Below, in pieces: positions 15,041-23,564 of a stretch of 23,592 nt of DNA; the stretch's first letter is position 1, and the number at the start of each line of letters is the position of its first letter. The stretch is from an uncultured Eubacterium sp. (GTDB lineage Bacteria > Bacillota_A > Clostridia > Lachnospirales > Lachnospiraceae), in NCBI GenBank assembly GCA_948759685.1, contig CAQBGY010000020.1:1-23592 (forward strand), written 5' to 3'. The notes below the pieces were generated by a model that saw only the letters and a list, made by a program, of their open reading frames with translations, was not told the origin of the DNA and made no database searches. The position numbers were made by a program, and so were the translations under genes.

Positions 15041-15463
15041 ATGTTTATTAATGTTTTATTTTTAGCTGCTTTAGTACTTACAATTATACTTCCATTAATG
15101 GTTTACTTTATTGGAGAACAAAACAAAGGACGTTTTAAAAGAACTATTTTAACAAATTGTTTAACTTTCTTTGGAACATTTCTCTTTGGAACAATATTTC
15201 TTTTCACAAATACAGCCAGTGCTGCTGTTGCAGCAGACGCAACAGTTTCCAGTGGTTTAGGTTTACTTGCAGCAGGTCTTGCAATCGGATTGTCATGTAT
15301 CGGCAGTGGTTATGCAGTTGCCAGTTCCGCAAGTGCCGCTCTCGGTGCGTTGAGCGAAGATTCCAGTATTTTTGGTAAGGCTCTGATCTTTGTTGCTTTA
15401 GCAGAAGGTATTGCACTGTGGGGATTTATTGTTGCATTCCTGATTCTGACACATGTTGCATAA
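15041..15463 (+). CDS. V/A-type ATPase subunit K (rotor proteolipid)
   Basis: A 140-residue hydrophobic protein with four helices: about 3-25, 38-58, 72-101 and 111-137. The last two form a classic c-type hairpin, with small-residue packing (GLAIGLSCIGSGYAVASSASAA, given in part) and the ion-carrying glutamate E122 in FVALAEGIALWGFI. The first two helices do not resemble a c-hairpin and carry no carboxylate in the middle of a helix; they may be a signal-like or accessory hairpin, with a small-residue segment (TASAAVAAD, about 58-66) after helix 2 that could be a cleavage site. The usual Gln of Na+-binding proteolipids is not seen in helix 3. AGGAGG lies 8 bases before the ATG. Confidence 0.93.
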   Translation: MFINVLFLAALVLTIILPLMVYFIGEQNKGRFKRTILTNCLTFFGTFLFGTIFLFTNTASAAVAADATVSSGLGLLAAGLAIGLSCIGSGYAVASSASAALGALSEDSSIFGKALIFVALAEGIALWGFIVAFLILTHVA

Positions 15464-15475
15464 AAAGAGGCTTTT

Positions 15476-15784
15476 ATGAAAATGTATTTAATCAGTGACA
15501 ATGTGGATACCCTTACCGGCATGCGTCTTGCCGGCGTAGAAGGTGAGATTGCCCACGGTCCAAAAGAAACAAAAACAGCAGTAGAAAAAGTTTTAGAAGA
15601 TAAAAAACTTGGTATCTTACTGATAACAGAAAAATTAAGTTTTGAGATTCCTGAATTAATTGACGAAATTAAATTAAACAGAAAGAGGCCTTTGGTGGTT
15701 GAAATACCTGACCGCCACGGTTCCGGCAGACAGGAAAACTTTATTACAACATATATTAACGAAGCTATAGGAATTAAACTTTAG
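15476..15784 (+). CDS. V/A-type ATPase subunit F
   Basis: A 102-residue protein matching subunit F (NtpG-type), the small Rossmann-like partner of subunit D in the central shaft. Landmarks are MYLISDNVDTLTGMRLAGVEG, an alternating strand GILLITEKL, PLVVEIPDRHG and a C-terminal helix. It is normal in length for the family. The start at the first ATG (MKM) is favoured by AGAGG 5 bases upstream. It lies 12 bp after K and 16 bp before E, inside the operon. Confidence 0.93.
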   Translation: MKMYLISDNVDTLTGMRLAGVEGEIAHGPKETKTAVEKVLEDKKLGILLITEKLSFEIPELIDEIKLNRKRPLVVEIPDRHGSGRQENFITTYINEAIGIKL

Positions 15785-15800
15785 AAAGGATATAGGGACA

Positions 15801-16373
15801 ATGACTATAGAAGAAAAAATGGAACATTTTCGAAGTATATCTTTAGAAAGTGCCAATAATCAGAGTGTAGAATCTTTAAGTAATTATAAAAAGTCTTTGG
15901 ATGAAGAACTGCTTATCCATAAAGAGACTGCAAAAAAATTGTCAGAAGATTCTAAGCGTGCCAGAATCAATCAGGTTAAAGCTAATTCAAAAAAGAATCT
16001 GGCATCTTCACAAATGACTATAAAAAAACAATTTACACAGAAACAATCAGAAATTAAATCCGGAATATTTGAACTTGTCCGTAACAAAATTTCTGAATAT
16101 CGTAAAACTTCTGAATATACTGAATTACTAAAATCTCAGATATCTAAAATCTGTAATGATTATAAGGATTTTGATTTTACGATATATATAGATTCCGGTG
16201 ATTCTCATTTATTAACTCAGTTAACAGAATCTTTTCATGTAAATATTCAGGTATATGAAAAAGATTTCTTAGGCGGCACCAGAACCATTGTTCCTGAAAG
16301 AAATATCCTAATTGATAATTCTTTCAAAACCCGTCTTGTGGAAGAACAGGAAAATTTTGTAGTTACATTGTAG
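15801..16373 (+). CDS. V/A-type ATPase peripheral stalk subunit E
   Basis: A 190-residue protein with the two-part plan of subunit E: a long charged N-terminal helix (about 1-95) that coils with subunit G/H, and a globular C-terminal part ending in GGTRTIVPERNILIDNSFKTRL, a recognisable form of the family's GG-x-x-x-x-x-x-x-x-x-x-DNT/S-F-x-x-RL signature. It anchors the top of the A/B head. It starts 16 bp after F with AAGGATATAGGG upstream, and the catalytic subunit A follows 11 bp after its stop. Confidence 0.92.
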   Translation: MTIEEKMEHFRSISLESANNQSVESLSNYKKSLDEELLIHKETAKKLSEDSKRARINQVKANSKKNLASSQMTIKKQFTQKQSEIKSGIFELVRNKISEYRKTSEYTELLKSQISKICNDYKDFDFTIYIDSGDSHLLTQLTESFHVNIQVYEKDFLGGTRTIVPERNILIDNSFKTRLVEEQENFVVTL

Positions 16374-16384
16374 GAGGCATTTCA

Positions 16385-18151
16385 ATGGAAAAAACAGGAA
16401 AAATATATGGAATCAACGGTCCTGTTGTTTACATTAAAGGAAAAACTGAATTTAAAATGGGCGAGATGGTTTATGTCAGTTCAGAAAAATTAGTTGGTGA
16501 AGTCATTGGTTTAACTTCAGAAATGACTACCATTCAGGTATACGAAGAAACCAGCGGACTAAAACCGGGGGAGTTGGTCTATGGTACAGACAGTGCTATT
16601 TTCGTAACGCTTGCACCTGGTATTCTGAATAACATCTTTGATGGAATAGAGAGACCATTGAGTGAATTGGAAAAACAGTCAGGAGCATTTATTTCCCGTG
16701 GTGTCAGTGTTGACTCACTCGATACCGAAAAAGAATGGGATGTACACATTACCGTCAATGTTGGTGACTATCTTTCTGGTGGAACAGTTATTGCTGAAAC
16801 AAAAGAAACCCGTGCTATTGTGCACAAATCTATGGTTCCTCCTTACATAAAGGGAACGGTTATAGATGTTGCTGCCAGCGGTAAGTATACAATTAACGAT
16901 ACAATCGTTACAATACAGAAAGATGACGGCACTCACATAGACCTTTCTTTAACACAGAAATGGCCGATACGTGAACCAAGACCAACAGCTTCAAGATATG
17001 GCACAACAAAGCCTCTTGTTACCGGACAAAGAATTATGGATACACTTTTTCCTTTAGCAAAAGGGGGCACTGCTGCTATCCCCGGTGGATTTGGAACAGG
17101 AAAAACAATGAACCAGCATCAGATTGCAAAGTGGGCAGATGCTGACATTATTATTTATATCGGTTGCGGTGAACGTGGAAATGAAATGACTCAGGTTCTG
17201 GAAGAATTTTCTGAGTTGATTGATCCGAAGTCAGGAAATCCTTTGATGGACAGAACAACATTGATTGCCAATACCAGCAATATGCCGGTTGCTGCCCGTG
17301 AGGCTTCCATATATACAGGTGTTACACTTGCAGAATATTACAGAGATATGGGATATCACGTAGCCATAATGGCAGACTCCACATCCAGATGGGCGGAAGC
17401 TCTTCGTGAATTATCCGGACGACTGGAAGAAATGCCTGCGGAAGAAGGTTTCCCTGCTTATCTTGCGAGCCGTCTGTCAGCATTTTACGAGAGAGCCGGA
17501 TACATGGAAAACCTGAACGGAACAGAGGGTTCTATCTCTATTATTGGAGCAGTTTCTCCACAGGGTGGTGACTTCTCTGAACCGGTTACACAAAATACAA
17601 AACGTTTCGTCCGCTGTTTCTGGGGACTTGATAAATCTTTGGCCTATGCCAGACACTTCCCTGCCATTCACTGGCTTACAAGTTACAGCGAATACTTTGA
17701 CGAACTTGCCAACTGGTATAATACCAATGTCGGACCTGATTTTGTGTCCTGCAGAACTAAAATTTTAGCATTGCTGAATCAGGAAAGTTCCTTAATGGAA
17801 ATTGTCAAACTGATTGGCAGCGATGTTTTACCGGATGACCAGAAACTGACTTTGGAAATTGCCAGAGTTATTCGTCTTGGATTTTTACAGCAGAATGCAT
17901 TTCACGACCAGGACACTTGTGTTCCATTAAAGAAACAGTTATTAATGATGAAGATCATTCTTTATTTATATGATAAAGCATCAAAGCTTATTGCGATTGG
18001 GCTGCCAATGTCTGTATTAAAAGAAAATAATATTTTTGAGAAAATTATTTCTATAAAATATGATATTCCTAATGATAAGCTTTCCATGTTTGATGACTAC
18101 AAAGTTGAAATTGATAATTTCTATGCTGAAATTATGGCTGAACATGCATAA
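16385..18151 (+). CDS. V/A-type ATPase catalytic subunit A
   Basis: A 588-residue catalytic subunit, normal in length. The N-terminal beta-barrel (1-70) is followed by the long A-specific insertion (about 100-195) and the nucleotide domain. The Walker A loop reads GGFGTGKT (234-241), the catalytic glutamate is E263 in CGERGNEM, and SRWAEALRELSGRLEEMPAEEGFPAYL and SGNPLMDRTTLIANTSNMPVAARE, each quoted only in part by their first 20 residues, are A-type hallmarks. It hydrolyses ATP to drive ion pumping, or makes ATP if the gradient allows. TAGGAGG lies just upstream, and subunit B follows 12 bp after the stop. Confidence 0.98.
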   Translation: MEKTGKIYGINGPVVYIKGKTEFKMGEMVYVSSEKLVGEVIGLTSEMTTIQVYEETSGLKPGELVYGTDSAIFVTLAPGILNNIFDGIERPLSELEKQSGAFISRGVSVDSLDTEKEWDVHITVNVGDYLSGGTVIAETKETRAIVHKSMVPPYIKGTVIDVAASGKYTINDTIVTIQKDDGTHIDLSLTQKWPIREPRPTASRYGTTKPLVTGQRIMDTLFPLAKGGTAAIPGGFGTGKTMNQHQIAKWADADIIIYIGCGERGNEMTQVLEEFSELIDPKSGNPLMDRTTLIANTSNMPVAAREASIYTGVTLAEYYRDMGYHVAIMADSTSRWAEALRELSGRLEEMPAEEGFPAYLASRLSAFYERAGYMENLNGTEGSISIIGAVSPQGGDFSEPVTQNTKRFVRCFWGLDKSLAYARHFPAIHWLTSYSEYFDELANWYNTNVGPDFVSCRTKILALLNQESSLMEIVKLIGSDVLPDDQKLTLEIARVIRLGFLQQNAFHDQDTCVPLKKQLLMMKIILYLYDKASKLIAIGLPMSVLKENNIFEKIISIKYDIPNDKLSMFDDYKVEIDNFYAEIMAEHA

Positions 18152-18163
18152 GGAGGTGCTTAC

Positions 18164-19549
18164 ATGGCTATTGAGTATTTAGGACTAAGTGAAATTAACG
18201 GTCCGTTGGTTGTTTTAGAAGGTGTAGAGAATGCAGCCTTTGATGAAATTGTCGAATTTAAAATGAATGATGGCAATGAAAAGCGCCTCGGTCGTATTAT
18301 CGAAATATATCAGGATAAAGCTATGATACAGGTTTTTGAAGGCTCGGAAGGAATGTCCCTCTCTAACACTCATACGAAATTAACCGGACATCCTATGGAA
18401 GTTGCCCTCTCTTCCGATATCTTAGGAAGAACTTTTAACGGTATTGGAAAACCAATTGACGGACTTCCTCCTGTCAGTGGCGAAAAACGTGATGTCAACG
18501 GCATGCCTTTAAATCCGGTCAGCCGGGAATACCCTCGAAACTATATCAGAACAGGTATTTCTGCGATTGACGGCCTTACAACACTGATACGTGGACAGAA
18601 ACTTCCTATTTTCTCAGGAAACGGTCTTCCACATGACCAGCTGGCAGCCCAGCTGGTAAACCAGTCTTCTTTAGGAGATGACACGGATGAAGAGTTTGCC
18701 ATTGTATTTGCTGCCATGGGCGTAAAAAATGACGTCGCTGACTTTTTTAAAAAATCTTTTGAAGAGTCAGGAGCCTTAGAACATACGGTTATGTTTCTCA
18801 ATATGGCAAACGATCCTGTCGTAGAACGCCTGATTACACCAAAAGTGGCATTAACTGTTGCAGAATATCTCGCCTACGAAAAGGATATGCACATTTTAGT
18901 TATTCTCACAGATATGACGACATACGCCGAAGCCATGCGTGAAGTTTCATCTTCCAAAGGTGAAATACCTTCCCGAAAAGGATACCCCGGCTATTTATAT
19001 AGTGAACTTGCTACAATCTACGAACGTGCAGGAATTATTAAAGGGGCAAAAGGTTCGGTAACACAGATTCCGATTTTAACAATGCCAAACGACGATATTA
19101 CTCACCCGATTCCTGACTTAACGGGATACATCACAGAGGGACAGATTACATTGGACCGCTCTCTTAACGGACAGGGTATATATCCTCCAATTAATGTTCT
19201 TCCGTCTCTTTCCCGTCTTATGAAGGACGGCATTGGTGAAGGATTCACGAGAGACGATCATCAGGATATCGCAAACCAGTTGTTTTCCGCTTATGCCAAG
19301 GTTGGTGATGCCAGAGCCCTCGCATCTGTTATTGGTGAAGACGAATTATCACCGACAGATAAAAAATATCTTGAATTTGGTAAAGCTTTCGAAGCTGAAT
19401 TTGTTGGTCAGGGGCTTGGTGTAAACAGAAATATTATCGAGACACTGAATCTTGGTTGGAAACTACTTCATATTCTTCCAAAAGAAGAACTGGACCGAAT
19501 TGACACTAAAATCTTGAAAAAGTACTACGACGTACTGGCAGAAAATTAA
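18164..19549 (+). CDS. V/A-type ATPase regulatory subunit B
   Basis: A 461-residue non-catalytic partner of subunit A. The overall fold matches the alpha/beta ATPase family, but the P-loop position reads [10 protein letters not shown] (151-160), lacking the Gly-Lys-Thr, as expected for B. Conserved blocks include [29 protein letters not shown] and [19 protein letters not shown] completes the hexameric head and contributes an arginine finger to A. TAAGGAGG lies 7 bases before the ATG, and subunit D follows 15 bp after the stop. Confidence 0.98.
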   Translation: MAIEYLGLSEINGPLVVLEGVENAAFDEIVEFKMNDGNEKRLGRIIEIYQDKAMIQVFEGSEGMSLSNTHTKLTGHPMEVALSSDILGRTFNGIGKPIDGLPPVSGEKRDVNGMPLNPVSREYPRNYIRTGISAIDGLTTLIRGQKLPIFSGNGLPHDQLAAQLVNQSSLGDDTDEEFAIVFAAMGVKNDVADFFKKSFEESGALEHTVMFLNMANDPVVERLITPKVALTVAEYLAYEKDMHILVILTDMTTYAEAMREVSSSKGEIPSRKGYPGYLYSELATIYERAGIIKGAKGSVTQIPILTMPNDDITHPIPDLTGYITEGQITLDRSLNGQGIYPPINVLPSLSRLMKDGIGEGFTRDDHQDIANQLFSAYAKVGDARALASVIGEDELSPTDKKYLEFGKAFEAEFVGQGLGVNRNIIETLNLGWKLLHILPKEELDRIDTKILKKYYDVLAEN

Positions 19550-19564
19550 TTACGAGGTTTTATT

Positions 19565-20179
19565 ATGAACTTAAACACAGTACCTACCAAAGGAAATCTA
19601 ATGGCTGCCAAAAGTTCACTGGCGCTTGCCCGTCAGGGATATGAACTGATGGATAAAAAACGTAATATTCTTATTAGAGAGATTATGAACTTAACAGAAA
19701 AGGCTGATACCATTCAGTCCGAAATTGATAAGACATTTACAGCCGCTTATTCAGCCTTAGAAAAAGCAAATATCGAGCTTGGGATTCGAAACGTTGAAAC
19801 CTTCGCATTTAATGTGATGCCTGAAGAGGATATTCATATTAAGACCCGGAGTGTCATGGGTGCAGAAATCCCCTTAGTGAAACATGTGGAAGAAGTTCGA
19901 AACCCTGTTTATTCCTTTTATGGAACAACAGAATCTTTAGATAAGGCAAAAGCCTGTTTTGAAAGAGTAAAAGACTTAACCATCAGGCTTTCTATGATAG
20001 AAAATGCTGCTTACCGTCTTGCTTATAATATAAAAAAGACACAAAAACGTGCAAATGCATTACAAAATATTACCATACCTAATTATGAAGTTCTTGTTAA
20101 GACAATAGAAAATGCTTTGGAAGAGAAGGAACGGGAAGAATTTACAAGATTAAAAGTAATCAAGTCTAGGGTTAAATAA
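19565..20179 (+). CDS. V/A-type ATPase central shaft subunit D
   Basis: A 204-residue protein with the long antiparallel coiled coil of subunit D: an N-terminal helix (TKGNLMAAKSSLALARQGYELMDKKR, first part quoted) and a C-terminal helix (RANALQNITIPNYE then EEKEREEFTRLKVIK), joined by a small globular centre. It is the rotating axle that fits inside the A3B3 head and turns with the K ring. It is the last operon gene; a terminator begins 20 bp after the stop. The ribosome site is CGAGG, weaker than for A and B. Confidence 0.96.
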   Translation: MNLNTVPTKGNLMAAKSSLALARQGYELMDKKRNILIREIMNLTEKADTIQSEIDKTFTAAYSALEKANIELGIRNVETFAFNVMPEEDIHIKTRSVMGAEIPLVKHVEEVRNPVYSFYGTTESLDKAKACFERVKDLTIRLSMIENAAYRLAYNIKKTQKRANALQNITIPNYEVLVKTIENALEEKEREEFTRLKVIKSRVK

Positions 20180-20198
20180 ATAATTATATTTTAGAAAT

Positions 20199-20237
20199 GC
20201 TGTTACAAAAATAGATTTTTGTAGCAGCGCCTTTTTT
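20199..20237 (+). terminator. Rho-independent terminator of the V/A-ATPase operon
   Basis: A 13-bp stem (20199-20211 with 20216-20228, one G-U pair), a 4-base loop TAGA and six T residues (20232-20237) after a short GCC. Confidence 0.88.
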
Positions 20238-20270
20238 ATATAGAAACATCTTTATAACAATTTTATACTG

Positions 20271-20299
20271 TTGATTTTTCATTTTGTTTTTAGTAAAAT
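20271..20299 (+). promoter_or_regulatory. Promoter of the D,D-carboxypeptidase/recombinase-fold unit
   Basis: -35 TTGATT (20271-20276), a 17-base spacer and -10 TAAAAT (20294-20299). The predicted start near 20306 lies after an upstream in-frame ATG at 20303, which supports the ATG at 20336 as the real start. Confidence 0.7.
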
Positions 20300-20335
20300 A
20301 ATATGAGACATATTTTTTTAAAGAAGAGGATTTTT

Positions 20336-21718
20336 ATGAAAAAAATTATAACATATATTGTTTCTTTTGTGATGGTTCTATCTATAATAGGACAACCCAC
20401 AAATATATATAACACAGCCACTTATGCAGATACAAAGCCTGGTTTTCCGAAGGCTCCTGATATTGTTGGTAAATCAGCCATACTGATAAATCCGGTTACC
20501 GGTACCATTTTATATGAAAAAGATTCTCATAAAAAAATGTATCCGGCAAGTATTACAAAAATTATGACTGCATTACTTACCTTGGAAAACTGCAAAATGA
20601 ATGAGGAAATTGTTTATTCTAAAAAGAATATCGAAAGTTTAACATGGGAAGATTCCAATATTGAGTGTAAGGTTGGCGAAAAAATGACTGTAAAAGATGG
20701 TCTATACGCCCTAATGCTTGCTTCTGCCAATGAAACTGCAACTGCTCTGGCGGAACATATTTCCGGAAGTACTGAAAATTTTACAAAGTTAATGAACGAC
20801 CGGGCAAAGCAGGCTGGTGCCACAGATACACACTTTGCAAATGCAAACGGATTACATGATGATAATCATTATGTAACTGCATATGATATGGCAATGATTA
20901 TGAACGATGCCATACAATATCCTGCATTTTTAGATGTCATTCATGCAACAGAATACACCATACCTGCCAATAATAAGAGAAAAAAACCTTACCCGTCCAT
21001 TCAAAGACATATGATGATACATCCTACCAGCCAATACTATGATGCTGATGTTATTGGTGGTAAGACCGGATATACCGATCAGGCCGGAAAGTGCCTTGTA
21101 ACATACGCAAAACGTGGTAATGTTCCCCTGATTTCCGTTGTTTTAAAATCAGATGGAGATGTAGTTTTTGATGATACTAAAAAATTATTAGACTATGGTT
21201 TTGATAACTTTGAGTTTTTAAATATTTATGAAAATGATACTAGATTTAATACAAACACATTCGATAATCTTGCATCACCATTTGCAAGTACTGATAAAAC
21301 AATAACTGTAGATAAAGATACCTTTATCATGATTCCTAAGGGTGTATCTATCGCAGATTTAGATACTGAAGTATCTTTTCACTTAACTGATGATTCTTTT
21401 GCTACCATTACTTATAAATATGGAAATCATATTATGGGGTCAGCAAAAATGAAATATATAAACTCTGGTTCGTACTCTGAAAAAGAAATTTCTACGACAA
21501 CAGAATCAATAACAGAGAAAAAAGTTACTCCTGCCAAAAAGGAAAAAACAACACAATCAGAAACGAAGAAAACAAATAAGCCAGTGAATTCTTCTCATTT
21601 ATTAACAATTATAATTATTGTTTTTGTTATTATTATCATTGTTTCAATTCTAACTGCTATTATGTTACATCGTAGAAAACTTAACAGAATAAGAGCTATG
21701 AAAAGACGACGCAATCGC
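20336..21718 (+). CDS. D-alanyl-D-alanine carboxypeptidase (penicillin-binding protein, DacF-like)
   Basis: Removes the terminal D-Ala from peptidoglycan stem pentapeptides outside the membrane. The start at 20336 has AGAGGA upstream and gives 460 residues; an ATG 11 codons earlier lies upstream of the predicted transcript start. A signal sequence (about 1-32, KKIITYIVSFVMVLSIIG) is followed by the serine-peptidase S11 domain with its three motifs: S72-I-T-K75, S130-A-N132 and K243-T-G245. A beta-rich domain follows, then a Thr/Lys-rich linker (about 385-420) and, unlike the amphipathic anchor of typical PBP5 relatives, a true transmembrane helix (about 422-446) with a very basic cytoplasmic tail (RRKLNRIRAMKRRRNR). 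A degenerate recombinase-like gene lies 21 bp downstream and shares the transcript. The stop codon is at 21719-21721. Confidence 0.95.
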
Positions 21719-21742
21719 TAAATAAATTTAGGAGGTATTAAT

Positions 21743-22480
21743 ATGAATTGGGTTGCACCTATTAAAGATGAAAAAACTTTACAATTATTTGGGGAAACAT
21801 TAAAACAAGTTGATTACAAATACTACATTATGTTTGAACTTGGTGTTGGCACGGGGCTTCAGCTTCAGGATATTCTTGCTTTTAAGAATAAAGACGTTAC
21901 AAACAAAAAAGAAATTACTGTAGAGATTGGAACAAAAAACATAAAAAATACGTTTTCTATTCCAAAAGATTTACAAAAGACTATTAATGAATTCACAATG
22001 GGAAAAGACCCTGAGGCTTATCTTATTCTGGGTCACAACACTTCAAATAAACCGGTTTCAAGAGAACAGGCTTACAGAGTTCTTCGTGCTGCAGGACACA
22101 AGATTGGATTAAGTTCCATTGGTGCACAGACAATGCGTAAAACATTTGCATGGAAATATTATAAAGAAACCGGAGATATCTATTATCTTCAGAACTTATT
22201 CAATCACGCTTCACCTTCTATTACATATCGTTTTATTGGTGAAAAACCAAATATGGAAGTAGTTCTTAAAAAGATGACTCCTCAGGAAAATGAACGCAGT
22301 AGATATCTTCTGTATTTAAATGGAAGCGGAAAAAAAAGATTAAATAATATTATTAATACTCTTGAAGATATTAAAGATAATTTTGATAATCCTGCTAACA
22401 ACGATTCTTTCTATGGAAAAGTTGATTGTCTTCTTGAAGAATTAGATGCACTTATTAAAAATTATAAAGAAACAAAATAA
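21743..22480 (+). CDS. Tyrosine-recombinase-fold protein lacking catalytic residues
   Basis: A 245-residue protein whose residues about 5-170 follow the catalytic domain of tyrosine recombinases (integrase/XerC/XerD) but with key residues changed. The first arginine block reads GVGTGLQLQDIL, with Q40 where the catalytic Arg of TGLR stands. The H-x-x-R box reads Q129-T-M-R132, so the His is lost and the Arg kept. The later histidine is present (LFNHASPS, H155). The nucleophile position, nine residues after it, is F164, so the tyrosine is gone; Y162 is nearby but out of register. There is no SAM-like N-terminal core-binding domain. A lysine-rich, coiled C-terminal extension (about 180-245) is not part of the fold. 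AGGAGG lies 6 bases before the ATG. Probably a DNA-binding or structural protein without strand-transfer activity (inference). Confidence 0.8.
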   Translation: MNWVAPIKDEKTLQLFGETLKQVDYKYYIMFELGVGTGLQLQDILAFKNKDVTNKKEITVEIGTKNIKNTFSIPKDLQKTINEFTMGKDPEAYLILGHNTSNKPVSREQAYRVLRAAGHKIGLSSIGAQTMRKTFAWKYYKETGDIYYLQNLFNHASPSITYRFIGEKPNMEVVLKKMTPQENERSRYLLYLNGSGKKRLNNIINTLEDIKDNFDNPANNDSFYGKVDCLLEELDALIKNYKETK

Positions 22481-22491
22481 ATATATTATAT

Positions 22492-22533
22492 AAAGAAGAG
22501 CTGCCAATCTTTTACGATTTGCAGCTCTTCTTT
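22492..22533. terminator. Bidirectional terminator between convergent genes
   Basis: Perfect 13-bp arms AAAGAAGAGCTGC (22492-22504) and the inverse (22521-22533), continued by four more pairs after one mismatch. T-rich ends face both ways. It separates the plus-strand gene ending at 22480 from the minus-strand gene ending at 22535. Confidence 0.82.
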
Positions 22534-22534
22534 A

Positions 22535-23551
22535 TTAATCGTCGTCATCTTCATCTTCTTCACTTTCTTCCCAAATCTCTTCCACGACAATTTCTTTTTC
22601 AAGAGACCTTTGTCTTCTCTCACGTCTCTTTTCCCTAATATTTTCCTGCTTTTCATGAATGGAATCTGCTCCCTCTTCATCTGTAGACTTCATAATCTTA
22701 ATAGCATAAAAACTATCTTCTTCTAATTTTTTTACTCTTATTTTTCCCCTGACATATCCATGTTCAGGACATTTTCCCAGACAATAATATGTCTTTCCAC
22801 TATCGGAAAACCAATCAATAATAACCTCTAATGGTCTGTCACACTGATTACAGAGCATAGAACTGACATCTGTATCTTCAAACATCTCGTCTTTCTCCAA
22901 AAATTCCCTTGTAACTAACTTCGTATATTGATCAAATCTGACAAAAATCTCTTCTTCCTTAATTCTTGGTGGATAAAAAGTATCTATGGATAGTCTCCCC
23001 TTATACTTTTCAAAATCCATTACCTGCATAACCTTTGCTGTATAGTAAGCATCACTTAATGCTCTATGGAACTCTCCATCTTCCGGAATTTCTAAGTATT
23101 CAACTGCACTCATAAGCGTTCTTTTCATATGCCCATCGTCGTATCGTAAACTAAACATTTTCTGTAAGTCTATATAGAACAATGGAAATTCCAAAATACG
23201 CTCCAGTCTGTAATGCCGCATATTCTTCTGTAACTCAGTTAAATCCATTGAGCCCCAGGTACAGAACATATAATCATCACCACACCATTCTAAAAATTCT
23301 ACAATTGCTCTTTTAAAATCCATTCCATGACTTAATTCTTCATTTGTGAAATGGGTAATCTCCTGAATTTTATAATGAAGTTTTTTATATACTCTCGGAC
23401 GAATAACCTGCTGATAAGAATCTAATATCTGCCTGTCTTCCGTTACTCTTACTGCACCAATTTCAATTATTTCAAAAGGAATATCCGGATAATGATTAGT
23501 TTTTCCGTAAGGATTCTGGTTCCATTCCAAATCCATTACAATATAATCCAT
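22535..23551 (-). CDS. DEDDh 3'-5' exonuclease with Cys-rich module and acidic tail
   Basis: Residues 1-180 form a DnaQ-like exonuclease domain with all catalytic residues: D7 and E9 (VMDLEW), D103 (WGSMDLTEL), H162 and D167 (HRALSDAYYTA), the DEDDh pattern. It removes nucleotides from 3' ends using two metal ions. KapD and ERI-1-type proteins are the nearest named relatives in domain layout; which nucleic acid it uses is not visible. Residues 230-265 hold C234-x-x-C237 and C257-x3-C261 with H264, a probable zinc site. The C-terminal 60 residues are charged, with a basic run (REKRRERRQRSLEK) and a purely acidic end (EESEEDEDDDD). The start at 23551 has GGAG 7 bases upstream, which nearly coincides with the contig end; the gene is complete but its promoter is off the contig. 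Confidence 0.93.
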   Translation of the reverse strand: MDYIVMDLEWNQNPYGKTNHYPDIPFEIIEIGAVRVTEDRQILDSYQQVIRPRVYKKLHYKIQEITHFTNEELSHGMDFKRAIVEFLEWCGDDYMFCTWGSMDLTELQKNMRHYRLERILEFPLFYIDLQKMFSLRYDDGHMKRTLMSAVEYLEIPEDGEFHRALSDAYYTAKVMQVMDFEKYKGRLSIDTFYPPRIKEEEIFVRFDQYTKLVTREFLEKDEMFEDTDVSSMLCNQCDRPLEVIIDWFSDSGKTYYCLGKCPEHGYVRGKIRVKKLEEDSFYAIKIMKSTDEEGADSIHEKQENIREKRRERRQRSLEKEIVVEEIWEESEEDEDDDD

Positions 23552-23564
23552 TTCTTTTCTCCAT

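Noticed and set aside
20303..20335. Upstream in-frame start for the D,D-carboxypeptidase.
   Set aside because: It has no ribosome site, lies upstream of the predicted transcript start, and would add a basic stretch in front of a normal signal sequence.
21743..22480. Evidence for an integrative element around the recombinase-fold gene.
   Set aside because: No attachment repeats, no phage or conjugation genes, and catalytic residues are missing. The gene shares a transcript with a housekeeping cell-wall gene.
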